From contig NC_092564.1 of assembly GCF_037975245.1 (NCBI RefSeq), forward strand, positions 23,339,984 to 23,403,983: DNA of 64,000 nt, written 5' to 3'. The position numbers and the translations under genes are program-made. A model generated the notes under the pieces. It did not search any database. It had not been told where the DNA came from and saw nothing but the letters and a program-made list of their open reading frames with translations. This DNA is from Apostichopus japonicus (Eukaryota; Echinodermata; Holothuroidea; Aspidochirotida; Stichopodidae). Shown piece after piece: positions 45,756 to 58,822 of this stretch. Position 1 is the stretch's first letter, and each line of letters begins with the position of its first letter.

Positions 45756-48700
45756 ACCCATAGATGTACAGTATATAACTTGCAGGCAAATTGAGAAATT
45801 TTTGGGACTGTCTTAGGAATTTTTCCAAGTAGATGTGTTGCTTGCTGGGTATAAATTAAAATTCAAAGTTTTAATTTATAGATGGTACTTTTCATTCTTG
45901 TCATTGTCTGGCAGATATATTCCATGCATTTGTTTATCATTGTGCTAGTACTGTGTTATGTAGATATAGAGATGTCACACTTGCTGATAATATTCAAACT
46001 TATTCAGAAACAGAAGGTTAGATTATATTTCACAAAAAGTTATTTTCTTCAAGAAGTGTAAAAAAAAGGACTTTTCTGAGCAGTTGCAATATATACCTAC
46101 CTGTACATAATGCATAAAAAGTCACTGCGACAAATGATATGCGTTGTTGATGCCGAGCTTCCATTAGTCCCTTTTGATACCCTGGCTACATATTCAGTCA
46201 CATTAAATGTACATATTGCCCATAGGCGTCGAGTAGCCTTGTCATGTCCCGGCCTTGTTGAATATATGTATGAAGGACAAGCCAGGAAATGGATTTCCAT
46301 TAATGTATACATGTACAGTACTGCAATTTAAAAGTCATCCATGATGTATTCATACTCAGATAGTCTATTAAAGGTCATGATTTTAGAAGATCTCTTAAAA
46401 ACAAAAAATCGGAAAGCTTTCATGAAACTTGGCTGTAGGATTGCAGCAATTAGTAAGAGTTATTATTTAACACAAACCGATAAAGTACTCTAACCATATA
46501 CAAAGGTTATTTCAGTACTGTGTATATGCTTATGCTTGGTTCTGTACATGTAAACAGCTTTTAATATACCACTTGCTATAGAAAAGGTTGTAACATCGTT
46601 TTCTAGACAATTTCTAATTTTATAGGTCTGGTGGACAAAAGCAAAGGAGTATTGTTGTTCATTGACTGACTATAACCTGTCATTAGGCTGGTTGCACAAT
46701 TTAAGTGGGCTATATTTGGGGGAGAATTTTCATGGTCTTTAACTTTCCTCTGTACACAGCGTATTCATTAGACGTAACCAAATTGAGTCGGTGGATATGA
46801 AATAATTATATATAAAAGCCGGTATGTGTGTACCAAATTTCACTGTGTATCTATTAATAACTTTTCATTTTGCTTTGAAAAAGGAAAGTTTTGCAATATT
46901 TTGGGTAAAATATCAACATTTGTGAAACTTATCTTTAATTGTATCAACCAACAAACTTATCGACTGTCAGATGTGAAAATATATATCTCGAAACATGAAG
47001 AGACTTCAACAAAAGATTTCACCTCCTGGAGGCTGACTTGTGACTCTCCACACTTTGGAACAAAATGACAGTTCTCTTTAAAAATTTACAGGAGCTATCT
47101 TGCAAATGGATCTGGATGAAACACCTCTATCTGTAAATAAAATAAAGATGATGCTTGGATTTCCTTATCCGTCTGACATCAGTAAAGAGACTTGTCTCTC
47201 ACCGCCCGTAGTTTTTACTGAGTTCATATATATTTAGTTAATTCTCAACTCTGCTTGAGACGTCCGACAGGTTCGTATATATAGTACAGGTTTAACATTC
47301 TATGATCACAGAGAATATAAGTAAGTATAACTTCATTATATCCCAGAGGGAAATTGCATTCTCACATAATAGTACATATTTAAAAGAGTAAGAATACAAC
47401 ATGTAAAAGGCATAAATTTACAAGTAGAATAAAGGAAAGTTCAGAAATAAAAGTTAACAAGTAAGAATGTCATCTCGATAAGATAGTTGGAATCATTTGG
47501 ATTGTTTAACACACTTGTTCACAGAAATTACTGCCAGATGTTGACTCTGAACTTCCAATTTCATAAAAAAAATTACTAATAAAAACATGAAAAATGCACC
47601 GCACAAATGTGCATTTTCATATTCAAGTACTTTAACATTGGAAGGGGAAGGCAAAACAAATAATTTGGACTTTGTATGATAACAATGGATAAAGACTTCC
47701 TCGGGAAATCCTCTTTTTCCCATTTTTCTTGGCAAGTTTTCCTGCCAATTAGTTTTCCTGCCATTTAGTGAAGGGCAGTACATCTTGCTACTGTACCTGT
47801 GAAGTATTAACTAACAATTTTTGGAATGAATATTTCTTTTACATATGATGCTCAGATGAAAATGAAACAAGTGCAAGATATTTTCATTGAAGAATCAGGA
47901 GAGCTTACTCCAATCCTGTCCTCCCCCCCTCCCCCACACCCCCACAAAAGAAAATAAAAAGCATTTCCAACCCACTGAGCCTGCGAAGCAGTGAAAAATC
48001 AGGACCTCATTTTGACACACTTCTCCCAGATTACCACCCACTCCCTCTTATCAATGTTTGTTCCTACACCTACACACTTTGGTAAGTATACCTTTAGTAT
48101 CTTTTATTCACACAAATCTTCTCCCTAATTTCATCTCAGATAACATTTTTCTGGGTACCTCAATTCTGCTTCCAAATTTCATGGCCTGATACAAAGCACG
48201 TTCAAGTATACTTTTGAAGATGCTGCGCTAATCATAAATGTCGAAACCAGGTCAAATCTAGGGTGACTGCAAGTGGGCATCGACCCATCGGACGTGATGT
48301 TTGGTCACAGTATACTGTACCAGTTATATATGTATCATCAATATGGTAGGCCTGGTGGATAGGTTAGTGCAATAACAGAGGGTAGAGAAACGTGTTGTGA
48401 ACCTCAAACCCATTGGTTCAACATTTCTTGGGGATATGTCTGCTGGAGGCTTGTTAAATGTTAGTTACGCTATGTACGGGGACATAATTAGAACACAGCT
48501 GTAGATAATGGCAATTTCTGTCACTCAATGTTTACAAACTACCCTAAAAATGCTTCCTTCACTCTTCAATGCATGCTGCACTGATAACAGTTCATAAGTA
48601 AAGATGTGGCCACAATCTAATTTCTTCAGTGTTTAAAAGTAGTGCTTTTGTTATGTTGTCATAGTAACATAGGTTTTCATGTATCATATAATGTTGCAAT

Positions 48701-49990
48701 TATTTCAACAAGTACAGTTCACTGCAGTAGTTGTGTGTATTTTTATAATCTTATTTTCTTCAATTACCACATCTTAGTTTGATCGGTTTTTGTATCATTT
48801 TGATGAAAACTGTTGGTAAGTTTGGTATATAATTGCCAGAAATTGATGAATCAGCTAAAAAAAAATGGGAAAAAAACAGGTATATATAAAAGCATGTTCG
48901 AGGCAGATATGACTCAGCCTGTAGACACCATTAACTACTCTTAGCTCAACACACACATGAACGCAGTTTCTACTATATGCTCTTAATTCTTTTTTAATAT
49001 CATAAGTACTATATGTCTTTGTATGCATTTTAGTGGAGCTAGAACTACAAACATATAATGCAGGAAGTATTAAGAACATCAACTGCAAGGGTAGTAATTA
49101 GGATATTAAGCTTTTAATTCTGACAAACCCAAAAGAGATGTAAGATGAAGTGGATTTCAGGTAAAAAATACAGTGAATTACTGTTGTAAAGTACTGTGGC
49201 CCAATTAAGAGACAGCTTGTGTTTTAAAGCGATACGAAGCAGCTTCTCGAGGCTTTTTGACCGGAATCTTAGATATATATAACAACTTGGGAGGAATTGT
49301 TCATAAAATGGAGACCAGTGGTAGTTTGGAAGATGTTGAAAATTAGAAAATTGAGAGTAAAGTGAAGAGCTACCCAAAAATCTTATCCCTTTGCAAATTA
49401 ATTTCAAATGGGAAACAGATTTCAAGTTTGGCGAGTGAGAGACATTCTGAAAAGGTGCAAACTTTTGTGGAATTTAACTGTTGCAAACTATAGTTTTTAA
49501 TCATGATCTTCGACATATATGCACTAAGGTTCACGGCAAGGCCATACAATTTTGCATTTGCAGAGCAACTCTGGCCAATTGCAAGTTTATTACACCCCAA
49601 TGAAGTGATTCCCTACTGTACCAGTACATGCAAGTATACACACAGATTTTAAAAGTAGAATCTTGATGCTCAAGTTTATGTGTATAGCAAGCAACATTAT
49701 ACAAGGCATCAAACTTTTAATCAAGTGTGAGAACAATCAGAAAATTAATGTTTCATAATTCATTACCCCACATCGGTGGTTGCATGATCCAATGTTCCTG
49801 TGATTGATGTAATTGACTATAATGCCAATAATACATCACAATGCATATAAGGCAACTCTTACAGTTAGCAACATCTCTCTAGGGCAAACAAAGAATCCCA
49901 AAGGTCTGTTTCATTACGTTACAAAAAATATCTGAATCGTTGAAAATTACTAAATCATCGGAAAACAGACATCGACGGCTAACCCTAGAC
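45756..49990 (+). other. Rab27 intron, no feature recognised
   Basis: About 4.2 kb of AT-rich sequence with short ORFs and a C-rich tract near 47920. No exon, RNA gene or clear repeat is seen. Confidence 0.5.
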
Positions 49991-50361
49991 CAGGGTTGTC
50001 CAACCTACGGCCTGCCGCAGGGTTGCGTCCGGCCCGCCAGAGATGCTCTACGGTGCGAAATTTTAGTGAGAAGATTTATTGATAACAATTTGAAGCTATA
50101 TAATCAATCATTCGAACCTTCTGGGTCCAAAAAACTGCATACAGGTCAGTTTGTGTGACACTCTCAGCAGAGGGGGGAGGGCGGCTGAACTTTATTCATC
50201 TGTTTTATCAGGAAGGAAAATAAATCAGTGCGTCCGCGCGCAGTGCTCACATTTTGTTGCCTTGGGCTTCGGACAAAAAATCAAAAAAGGGTTCATGCGG
50301 CCCCCTCCTTCATCATAATCATTCCATGTGGCCCTCCTCTGCAAAAGGTTGGACAACCCTG
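49991..50361. mobile_element. Non-autonomous hAT element, 371 bp, with 8-bp target-site duplication
   Basis: CAGGGTTGTCCAACCT (left) pairs with GGTTGGACAACCCTG (right), the terminal type widespread in hAT/Charlie-like families. The flanks CCCTAGAC (49983-49990) and TCCTAGAC (50362-50369) match at 7 of 8. No transposase is encoded. Confidence 0.88.
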
Positions 50362-51918
50362 TCCTAGACCCAGAACATTTCATTGTATAGTTAGTGTACC
50401 TATAAGCCTAGCCTAATGTAGATTTGAATAGATATTAGATTGATTATATCAGTCACTATGACTGCATGTTCACTTCTATGACTACTCACTTCTATGACTA
50501 GGTACAATATAAAGAAGCCCTTTTGCAGACAAGTTGTCAAATACCCCACACGGTTGGACGAAAACAGTACATACAATAATTACATAGTTACTGATTCTGG
50601 TGGAAGGTGAAACATTTTTATTTATTTCTAGATAAATAAGTGTTTCATCTGTCTACCTATTGACTCTTGTTTGGATAACTCATTCCTCTTCCAATATATG
50701 CTAGCCCTGGTCCTTGTTTCTTAATCTTCCCTTCTTGACTATTATGTGCAGTATAATGTATTGCATTGTGAATATATACTAAGCTGATACAGTCTTGGTG
50801 GGAAAAAAGGTATCCTTTAAAGGTTGTGAAGACTTGCGCAAAAAGAAACGTCTAATGCCGGTAAGTGTTAGACACCACCAACGATCCCAGAAAATACACA
50901 CAGACAGCTTGCTACCATCGGTAATTAGACGCTAGTGTACAGTCAGTACATACAGCTGCGGTCAATACCCACAGCGCAGTGTACAAACAATACAGCGATG
51001 GACATCTCAGGTCCAGCTAAAGATAACAAGGTATCACGTTTCATTACTGTATACTGTCTGCATTTTGAAGCGACACAAACAAAACGTCACTTGCAAGCAA
51101 TGGAAAGTTAACTTTTTCAGATGGCCGCACACGGTTTGGGGCGAGACTTTAATACCTTTAAGGCAATGTTGTTGATGGTGCCAGTTGATTAGTTTAGGGG
51201 CTATTTCTGTATTCCAATATTATCTATATACTAACTGTTCAGTCGTTATCAATGATAATTCCTCTCGTCTGCGGTTTGGGGCGAGTATTCAATGCCTTTA
51301 AGAAATGTTCAGTAATTATATCTGATATATTTTAATGGCAAAATAAATCCATTGCATGGACAAAGTTCCATAGGCAGCTGATACCTGTTGCTGGTAGGTG
51401 GATGATATTACACGTATATTTTGTAGACCATTAAATGTCGTACAGGCATTTAAGAATAGTTGTCACATGACAGCATTGAGATATGTCTCGTGATAGATGG
51501 TATTTATATTACAAGATAGATGCTGGTGGTTATCTGTGTACAGACAAATTACTGTAGGAGTTTTGTACATTGAAGCCTGCATGTGGTAATCTGCTAATGG
51601 TTAAAAAAAAAAAAAAAAAAACAGTATTTACAAAGCATAACATACTGTATATATTTTGGAATAGTTTCTTACAAGAGGAAATAGTGAGAAGTGGGTTTTA
51701 TCAAAAGGGGTTTGCTTTAACCTTTATCAAATAAGCTCTTACTGAGAACAACTGTTGATGCAAAAACAGAAAAATGTAGAAAAGTGGACGCACAAGTGCA
51801 TTGTTTTAGAATTTTTTTAGTTTCCAAGATGCTATACTTCTTTACTCTGACCAGAAAGGAAAAAAATGAAAAAGGTGCCTTAAAAAGCAGAATATTTATA
51901 TACGTAATCAGTATTCAC
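50362..51918 (+). other. Rab27 intron, minor repeats
   Basis: CGGTTTGGGGCGAG followed by a diverged TTAATACCTTTAAG occurs twice, near 51132 and 51270. There is a poly-A run near 51603. Nothing else is recognised. Confidence 0.55.
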
Positions 51919-52112
51919 AAAGTGGCTTGACTATATGTAGTTTAACATACAGAGCATCAAGAAGGTGGAAATAATGCCAGAATTACCCAGTAATCACTAG
52001 AAACTAATCAATGTGGCTGGACTATATGTAGTTTAACATACAGAGTACCAAGAAGTTAGAAATAATGCCAGAATTACCCAGTAATCGCTAGAAACGAATC
52101 AAAGTGGCTGGA
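51919..52112. repeat. Tandem duplication, two copies of ~91 bp
   Basis: AGTGGCTTGACTATATGTAG, TTTAACATACAGAG and ATAATGCCAGAATTACCCAG occur twice with a period of 91 bp. Confidence 0.9.
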
Positions 52113-52490
52113 CAGATATCACATGTACCATACTGTATGGATGTACACACCTCTTGACTGGTTCAGGTACACAAGAATCAGAAACTGGTAAACTTACAAA
52201 TCAATTTAGGTTTGGGAATATCAAAGGTTAAAGCAGCTCCCCCAAAATCAGCTAAGGCTGTAAAAACTGTTGATGTTTGGTTTATATTGGCATATACTCA
52301 TCAATGACAACAAGAAGCGACCAGTTTATTTGGTTCTGTGGCACTGTGAGTATTGTAACTACTGTACCTTCCAACTTGTCAAACAAATCTGTAATTTATG
52401 GAGCATGTGTGGTTTGGGCATGTCACCACCGCATCTGGTAGAATTAAGGGCTATGCTCGTCATCGTGTTCGTGAGTGGAATAAGAACCGG

Positions 52491-54618
52491 CAGTGTATAA
52501 ATTTAAGAAATTTGAAGTGGTTGTCCCCAGGACAACCAGCTCACCAATTTTTGGTTGTCCTGCTGAAATTTTGGTCGTCCTGTAAAGCTATAGTAATTTA
52601 TCTTCAGAAAAAAACTTGTTTGGGACTCCGAAGAAACCATGAATGTTGAGCGATTTCATGTAATCTAGATCAAATTCTGTGTATATTTTCTAATAATGCT
52701 GAATGTAGCAAAGATTGTGAACATTAGTTAGGTACATGATGTTTTGCTGCAGGGCGTAACGATACAATAACCACGTGGTAAGCTGTAGGTGCGTCATAGT
52801 ACTGGTCTAGTGTTTCAGTTTCAGTAATGTTATTAGCGAAAAAAAGTTTGCGTCCCAGGGACGCAAGCCCTCGAAAAAGTTTGCGTCCTGTAAAAGAAAG
52901 CTTGCGTCCCGATCGAGCACCAATTACGTTTATTGTATGACCTACTGTACTAATACTAGTGTAGTATCACTGCCTATACTTTGTGAATTACAATATTATA
53001 GGGCAGATGGTTCAGTGTCTTAGCTTCGGTGTTTGACAGGGGCGGCCCGGCCGACTCCTTCCGCCCACCCTGCCGTTTAAAAAAAAAATACCCCAGCCCC
53101 CTCCTTCATCCGCCCTTGTACTTCCCTACTCGCCAACTCTGTAGTAGCTCCATGCTCTGACCTTGCAGCGCTTCCAACAGCCAAACTCTTCAAAATCACT
53201 GTACCTACAGTGTGCATATCTCTCGCTAAATTCCACACTGTACTACTGCATTTACATAGGACTGTTCGAACTTCATTTTCAACTACAGTTGCGCAAATCT
53301 TTAAATCTGATCCAACATTTATCCTGGGTTTTTTGCAAACAATCATCTGTGCGAAAATTACAGTAGGCATATGTGAATAGATTTTTACGCAATGTCGATA
53401 AAAACATCAAACTTCAATGTTCTAAAATACAGAAGTAAGTTTACACACGAATGTTGCTCCAAAATAAACTTTACTGAAGCACGTGGTCAATTGAGCCACG
53501 AAAAAGTTTGCAACAGAAACTACTGTGGTATAAATGCACATTTCACATTAGCATCTCTTATTGCAGAGAAAAGACATTCTGTGAGATAAAATATCCTTTC
53601 CGGATCAGATATGTATGCTTCCCACAAAAGTCATAACATTTTCTGATCAAAACAATGATTAAAATATTAGTGATAGTCTCAGAAACAATTCAAGTGCATC
53701 TTCGTACCAGCAGTGATTGTTGTCAACATGTACGTTACAAATATGAGACAAGGCCTAACGTTATGATATTTGAGTGCACATATATTATATATAGCCTTTA
53801 CTACAAACTTTGCTATCTCTACACAAGGGAAAGTTAACGTTGCAAGTAATTGTTGTTAAACAACTTACTTCTTGTTCATTGAGCACTGAAAATGCAAGAA
53901 TGTTTGCAAACAATCGGTAGGGACTATTAGCCAATCAATCACGTAAATCTTGGTAAAGCGTCATTGTCTATTTTTAGCATGAAAATATCTGTAATGAAGT
54001 TTTGGTAACCCTGTACCTTGCAGTTGATTGTTATGATATATTTATTTTCAAACAGATTTAATGATCTGTAGGAGTAGGAGAACTTTTGGTTCTTGTCAGA
54101 AGAAGTTGTGGTTTTTTGAAAAGAAATAATGAAAGATGTTCGTTCAAAAATGTGTTTTGTTATGTTTTCCGTTGACCTTGTTGTGAGTGTGTACTTGGTG
54201 TTCGTTTCTCAAAAAAAAAAAATGGTGGATGGGCGGGGTCTTTGTCCGTGGGGGTAAACCTGAACTCTGATTGGCCTTTGTTGACAAACGGACGGAACAG
54301 AAAATACCATAAATGATAAAGCTTGGTTTGAGTGGTCCATGTCAATGTGAGGGCTTGGCCTTCCTACGTATATTATTTATTAGATGAAGGCGGAGTTTGG
54401 AATGAGTTTCTTCCTATTTGAAATGTCATTTTAAGTTTTTGGTTTCACGCTCGTTTCCGTGTCTTTTTCCGTTTGTATCACGGAACATTAACCAGCCTTT
54501 TTGAAAGTTTTTGGTTGTCCGCCGGGCAACCAGTACTTCACGATTTGACAAGTTTTGGTTGTCCGGCAGGTAATTTGGTCGTCTCGGACGACCAGACGAC
54601 CGCTAAATTTACACACTG
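52491..54618. mobile_element. Non-autonomous DNA transposon, 2.1 kb, with a 5-bp target-site duplication
   Basis: The left end CAGTGTATAAATTTA pairs with the right end TAAATTTACACACTG (14 of 15). ACCGG lies directly outside both ends (52486-52490 and 54619-54623). Subterminal regions on both sides carry repeated GGTTGTCC/GGACAACC and GGTCGTC motifs. The interior contains a similar GCGTCCCAGGGACGC hairpin near 52852 and no transposase ORF. The 5-bp duplication does not fit hAT (8 bp); the superfamily is left open. Confidence 0.75.
53037..53118. mobile_element. Short GC-rich hAT-like end pair inside the 2.1-kb element
   Basis: ACAGGGGCGGCCCGG at 53037 faces CATCCGCCCTTG at 53107-53118, resembling the CAGGGGCGG termini at 26771. 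It may be a tiny internally deleted element. The target-site duplication is not clear. Confidence 0.4.
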
Positions 54619-57600
54619 ACCGGTGACGATGGGATTGAAGTGTGGTAAGATCGATCAGGGAATTGAGCTAAAATTCAAAGATTTTATCCCCAATTTACCA
54701 AATAGGATATCAGTTGTCAGCATTTTAATTAAAATAAGCACAGTTTATGAACGACCAGTTGATTTGTTAACTCATTTCATGTCAAAGTTTTGACTCTTGA
54801 GAAAAGCGAGTCTTTGAAACGGCCATATTTTGGATTTCTTTCTACCAGATAAGCAATCCTATGGCAAACTTGGATGAGTACATACATGTGCTATAAGTTA
54901 TGATATAGAAATTGGCAATTTTTAGAAATAGGAGAAAGCTATATAGTAATGTTAGAAAATAGTATTACAATAGCTCTCAGGAAAGGAATTTCAAGGTTCC
55001 CAGGGTTTTTATTTTGGGTTTTTTGCATATATTTTTGTGATAAAAGGTCCAAGGTTGAAGTTAAAATTTACTTTGCTCCTCTCTTACCTGGGGATTTACT
55101 ACATGGTAATTAACCAAACCTTAGAAAGTGATCATTTGATCTGTTACCACTCATACCACCCCTACCTTCCCACCATGCATATTTGTATCTGATGTAATCA
55201 AATGAAACATTAATGTTGGGAATGATGCAATGGGAGAAAGCATCCCTCATGATAACATCCCCCCCCCCCACCCTCAGATTGTTTGTCACCATTAACCTTT
55301 TTACATCCTCTTCAGATTAATAGGACATTGTCCATCTCATTGTGTCCCCCTTCCTCCCTTTACCTTCCCCCATCCCTTATAGCTCTTAAGCCTTTCTTAT
55401 GCTGATAATTCCCCTTCAGTATAACCATGGCTTCTTCACAAAGTAGAGATAACAATGAGCACACACTGCTTTATATGTGAACTAAGACATTACCATTTAG
55501 CGACCATATGTTTGTGTGAATATCAAATATGTACAATGGCTTTTTTCACAGATTGTACTTGAATCCTGATCAGCTCACCAAAAATCTGCATAGATCTTGT
55601 TTCTGATTGCTTAACTATAGATGAATGCACCAATAAACCTCCTCTCGCCTCTTAAGAGGTTACTCCAGTGTTTGTACGCCTCTCACATTCCAATGACATC
55701 AGCATCGCTTGACGTCCCTCCGAATTTTTAAAGCGAAAGAGCGAAAAACTTGAGCAAACTTAACATGTCAAGAAATTCCGCCAAAATCGAGTGATCAGCC
55801 GGGGAGTTTGTTACACTCGGTCGCTCATGCCTGTCTCGAGAAATGTCAAATTACAAAAACAAAATTCCCAGTTTATGAGCAGGCCTGATCTACAGTAAAA
55901 AAAATAGTGGAAATAAGTATAAATTGTGAATAAAGTACTAAATGTGACCCGGCTTTCCTTTTTCCCTGCAAATGTTTGGCTATTTTGGCAAGACTTCAGA
56001 GAAAATGATGGATCATGGGAAGTACAGCATTTCACAGGCAGCAGAATCAGCTCGGAATTCTTCGCTGAAGGATACAGTTTGCTCTCGATCTGCAGGCCGA
56101 TAGACAAGACTGAACATGATATTAAAGTGTTCCATATGGTAGCCTTCTGAGCACGCTGATGTAACTGTGTATATAGATAGTAAATACTTAATGTACGACT
56201 AGAGACATCCATAAACTCTGGGAGCAGATGTGGAAATTAGCCACACCTCAAATGAATTTGAACTACACTTTTCATTGTGTACATGTACTGCAGCCACATA
56301 AAGAAACTGAATTTGAATCTATCTGAGCCACACTGACTCCAGAAACTGAATTTAGTGACACATTTGTAAAATGCAATGTTACTATTAACTTACCTGTCTG
56401 CTCACCTCATCAGCACTCTCCCTCTACAAGGAACATGTATTAAATGTTTTGAACACAGCATACTCTCATGGCCGGTCACTACCGGTCAATGACCTTCCTC
56501 ATTCCATCACCCAAAGGGCAAAGAAATGTATTTTCTTGCGGTCAATTTTGAAAATTATAAAAAATTACTAAAATGAACTAAAAAAGATATTTTCAAATAC
56601 AGGCAGCAGAATGTTAGCAAGTATGTGAAACTTTTTGTAATATGGTGACCATATTAGCATGTATCTATTATTATTATTTTTTATGTCAATAGTCTGTATT
56701 GACTGTGAATAGTTACAGCTCTGGTAGCGACTGATTTTGAACCGCTTTTTTTTGGGGGGGGGGGGGACAACAGTCGTTGTACGTTACTCCCCAAATTTCT
56801 GGACCTGGACAGCTAAACATGGACTGTAGATCTATGATTTCAATGTGAAGACAAGTAATGAAGAAGAAATACTGAACCTTTCCGTGTGACTTCACAAGTG
56901 AATATAAATCGCATATGAGCCTTGTCATTATGAATACATCAATGTATATATATCCTTAAACTGATGATGTTATACTGCAGCTGTCCAAAATGATGTATTT
57001 AGGTCAAACAACTCATATATAGATCATTGAAAAAACAAATAGGTCAGCAAATGCATGGTGGTACTAGAAAGTGGCTGAAAATTTGACTTTTAGATTCCTC
57101 ACATCAAAATTCTCTGTGCCATATATATATCTATAGATGGACAAAGCGTAATATAACTAATGTATGAATTCCAGTGACTTAAAAGAGACACATTAAAAGT
57201 CATTTATTAGCACTTGGTACCTCAAAATATGCTATAAAGTCAGATAATGGTCGTTCAGTTTTTTAACTTTCAATAGGCATTTAAGTGCCTCTCTCAAACC
57301 AGGTTTGCTTTTCTGAGACTGTGTAGCTATCTAAAAGTAATCTTTCCCAATGTCTGGGAAGAGAGTGGAATTAGGTCCGAACCTCCAAGAAATAGTTTTA
57401 AAAGGGTTTTAGCAATTACTAGCATGCTCAAAGTTGCAGACAATATGTTGATGTTATTTGAGTGATTTATGTCATTGCAATATTGCAACATTTTGAATGT
57501 ACCTACATTGTTTTGTTCACAAGAGTGAATGGATCAAGCATGATTTTATCCTGTGTTATAGGTGGACTCAAGTGCCGTAAATCTATGTCAAAAGTCACAA

Positions 57601-58047
57601 ATCCTGCTTGGGAGTCGAGAAGCATCTCCCCATCATTTGGGGTCCATGCTTTCTATTTTCATTTTCCCCTTGTGGTTTTTCCAGGCTTTCACCTTCTGCA
57701 AGATATTGAAGATAATTTGCCAAATATTCAGAATACAGCTGATTGCAAGCCCCACATCTACTGTTCCTTAAAAAGGCAACTGTAGCCCAAATATGGGAAT
57801 ACAAACATAACTTGAAAAAATCCTAGTAAACAACAGCAAAAATCTTTTGAAACTCTTCAAATTTTGCAGATTTTGCAAAGTTGAATGCATTCCATGTAGC
57901 AGGTGGTCTAACAGAGATTTTTAATAAACATTTTGCCAAGTCTAAATCTAGTAAATTCTTTAGCTGTAGAATGTGTTTCCTGATTTACAATAAATATCAT
58001 ATCAATTTGTTTCAATGGAAGAGTCGCATTCCACTGTCAATTTCACA
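54619..58047 (+). other. Rab27 intron, little recognised
   Basis: Contains diverged dispersed-repeat copies at 55072-55095 and 56388-56450. A 133-codon minus-strand ORF at 55811-56212 has no recognisable motif and is not called. Confidence 0.5.
56388..56450 (-). repeat. Dispersed repeat copy (family A), short
   Basis: TAACTTACCTGTCTGCTCAC followed by CTCATCAGCACTCTCCCTCT parallels the family head. Same orientation as the others. A shorter match lies at 55072-55095 (CTTTGCTCCTCTCTTACCTG). Confidence 0.55.
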
Positions 58048-58822
58048 GGTGGTTACGGCTCCGTCTATGTAGTAGTTGGGGCTCCGTCTATACAGTGGTT
58101 GGAGTTCCATCTATGCAGTGGTTGGGAATACATCTATGCAGTGGTTGTGGCTCCGTCTATGCAGTAGTTGGGGCTCAGTCTATACGGTGGTTGGAGTTCC
58201 ATCTATGCAGTGGTTGGGAATACATCTATGCAGTGGTTGCGGCTCCATCTATGCAGTAGTTGGGGCTCTGTCTATATGGTGGTTGGAGCTCCATCTATGC
58301 AGTGGTTGGGAATACATCTATGCAGTGGTTGCAGCTCCGTCTATGCAGTAGTTGGGGCTCTGTCTATATGGTGGTTGGAGCTCCATCTATGCAGTGGTTG
58401 GGAATACATCTATGCAGTGGTTGCGGCTCCGTCTATGCAGTAGTTGGGGCTCTGTCTATACTGTGGTTGGAGTTCCATCTATGCAGTGGTTGGGACTACA
58501 TCTATGCAGTGGTTGCAGCTCCGTCTATGCAGTAGTTGGGGCTCTGTCTATACGGTGGTTGGAGTTCCATCTATGCAGTGGTTGGGACTACATCTATGCA
58601 GTGGTTACGGCTCCGTCTATGCAGTAGTTGGGGCTCTGTCTATATGGTGGTTGGAGCTCCATCTATGCAGTGGTTGGGAATACATCTATGCAGTGGTTGC
58701 GGCTCCGTCTATGCAGTAGTTGGGGCTCTGTCTATACGGTGGTTGGAGCTCCATCTATATGGTGTTTGGAGCTCCATCTATACGGTTGTCTGAGATTCAT
58801 CTACGGTTGCTTGGAGCTGCCT
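58048..58822. repeat. Higher-order minisatellite: 23-bp monomers in 92-bp units, about 8 units
   Basis: Monomers such as CTATGCAGTGGTTGGGAATA followed by CAT, and CTATGCAGTAGTTGGGGCTC followed by TGT, are arranged four at a time, so that 92-bp units repeat with few differences. As 92 is not a multiple of three, a series of overlapping 91-codon ORFs appears every 92 bp. These are artefacts. Confidence 0.93.

Noticed and set aside
45522-45816. Cys/Met/Tyr- and His/Thr-rich ORFs
   Set aside because: Translations of CATA/CACA microsatellite.
55811-56212. 133-codon minus-strand ORF
   Set aside because: No recognisable family; overlapped by a + strand ORF; inside the Rab27 intron.
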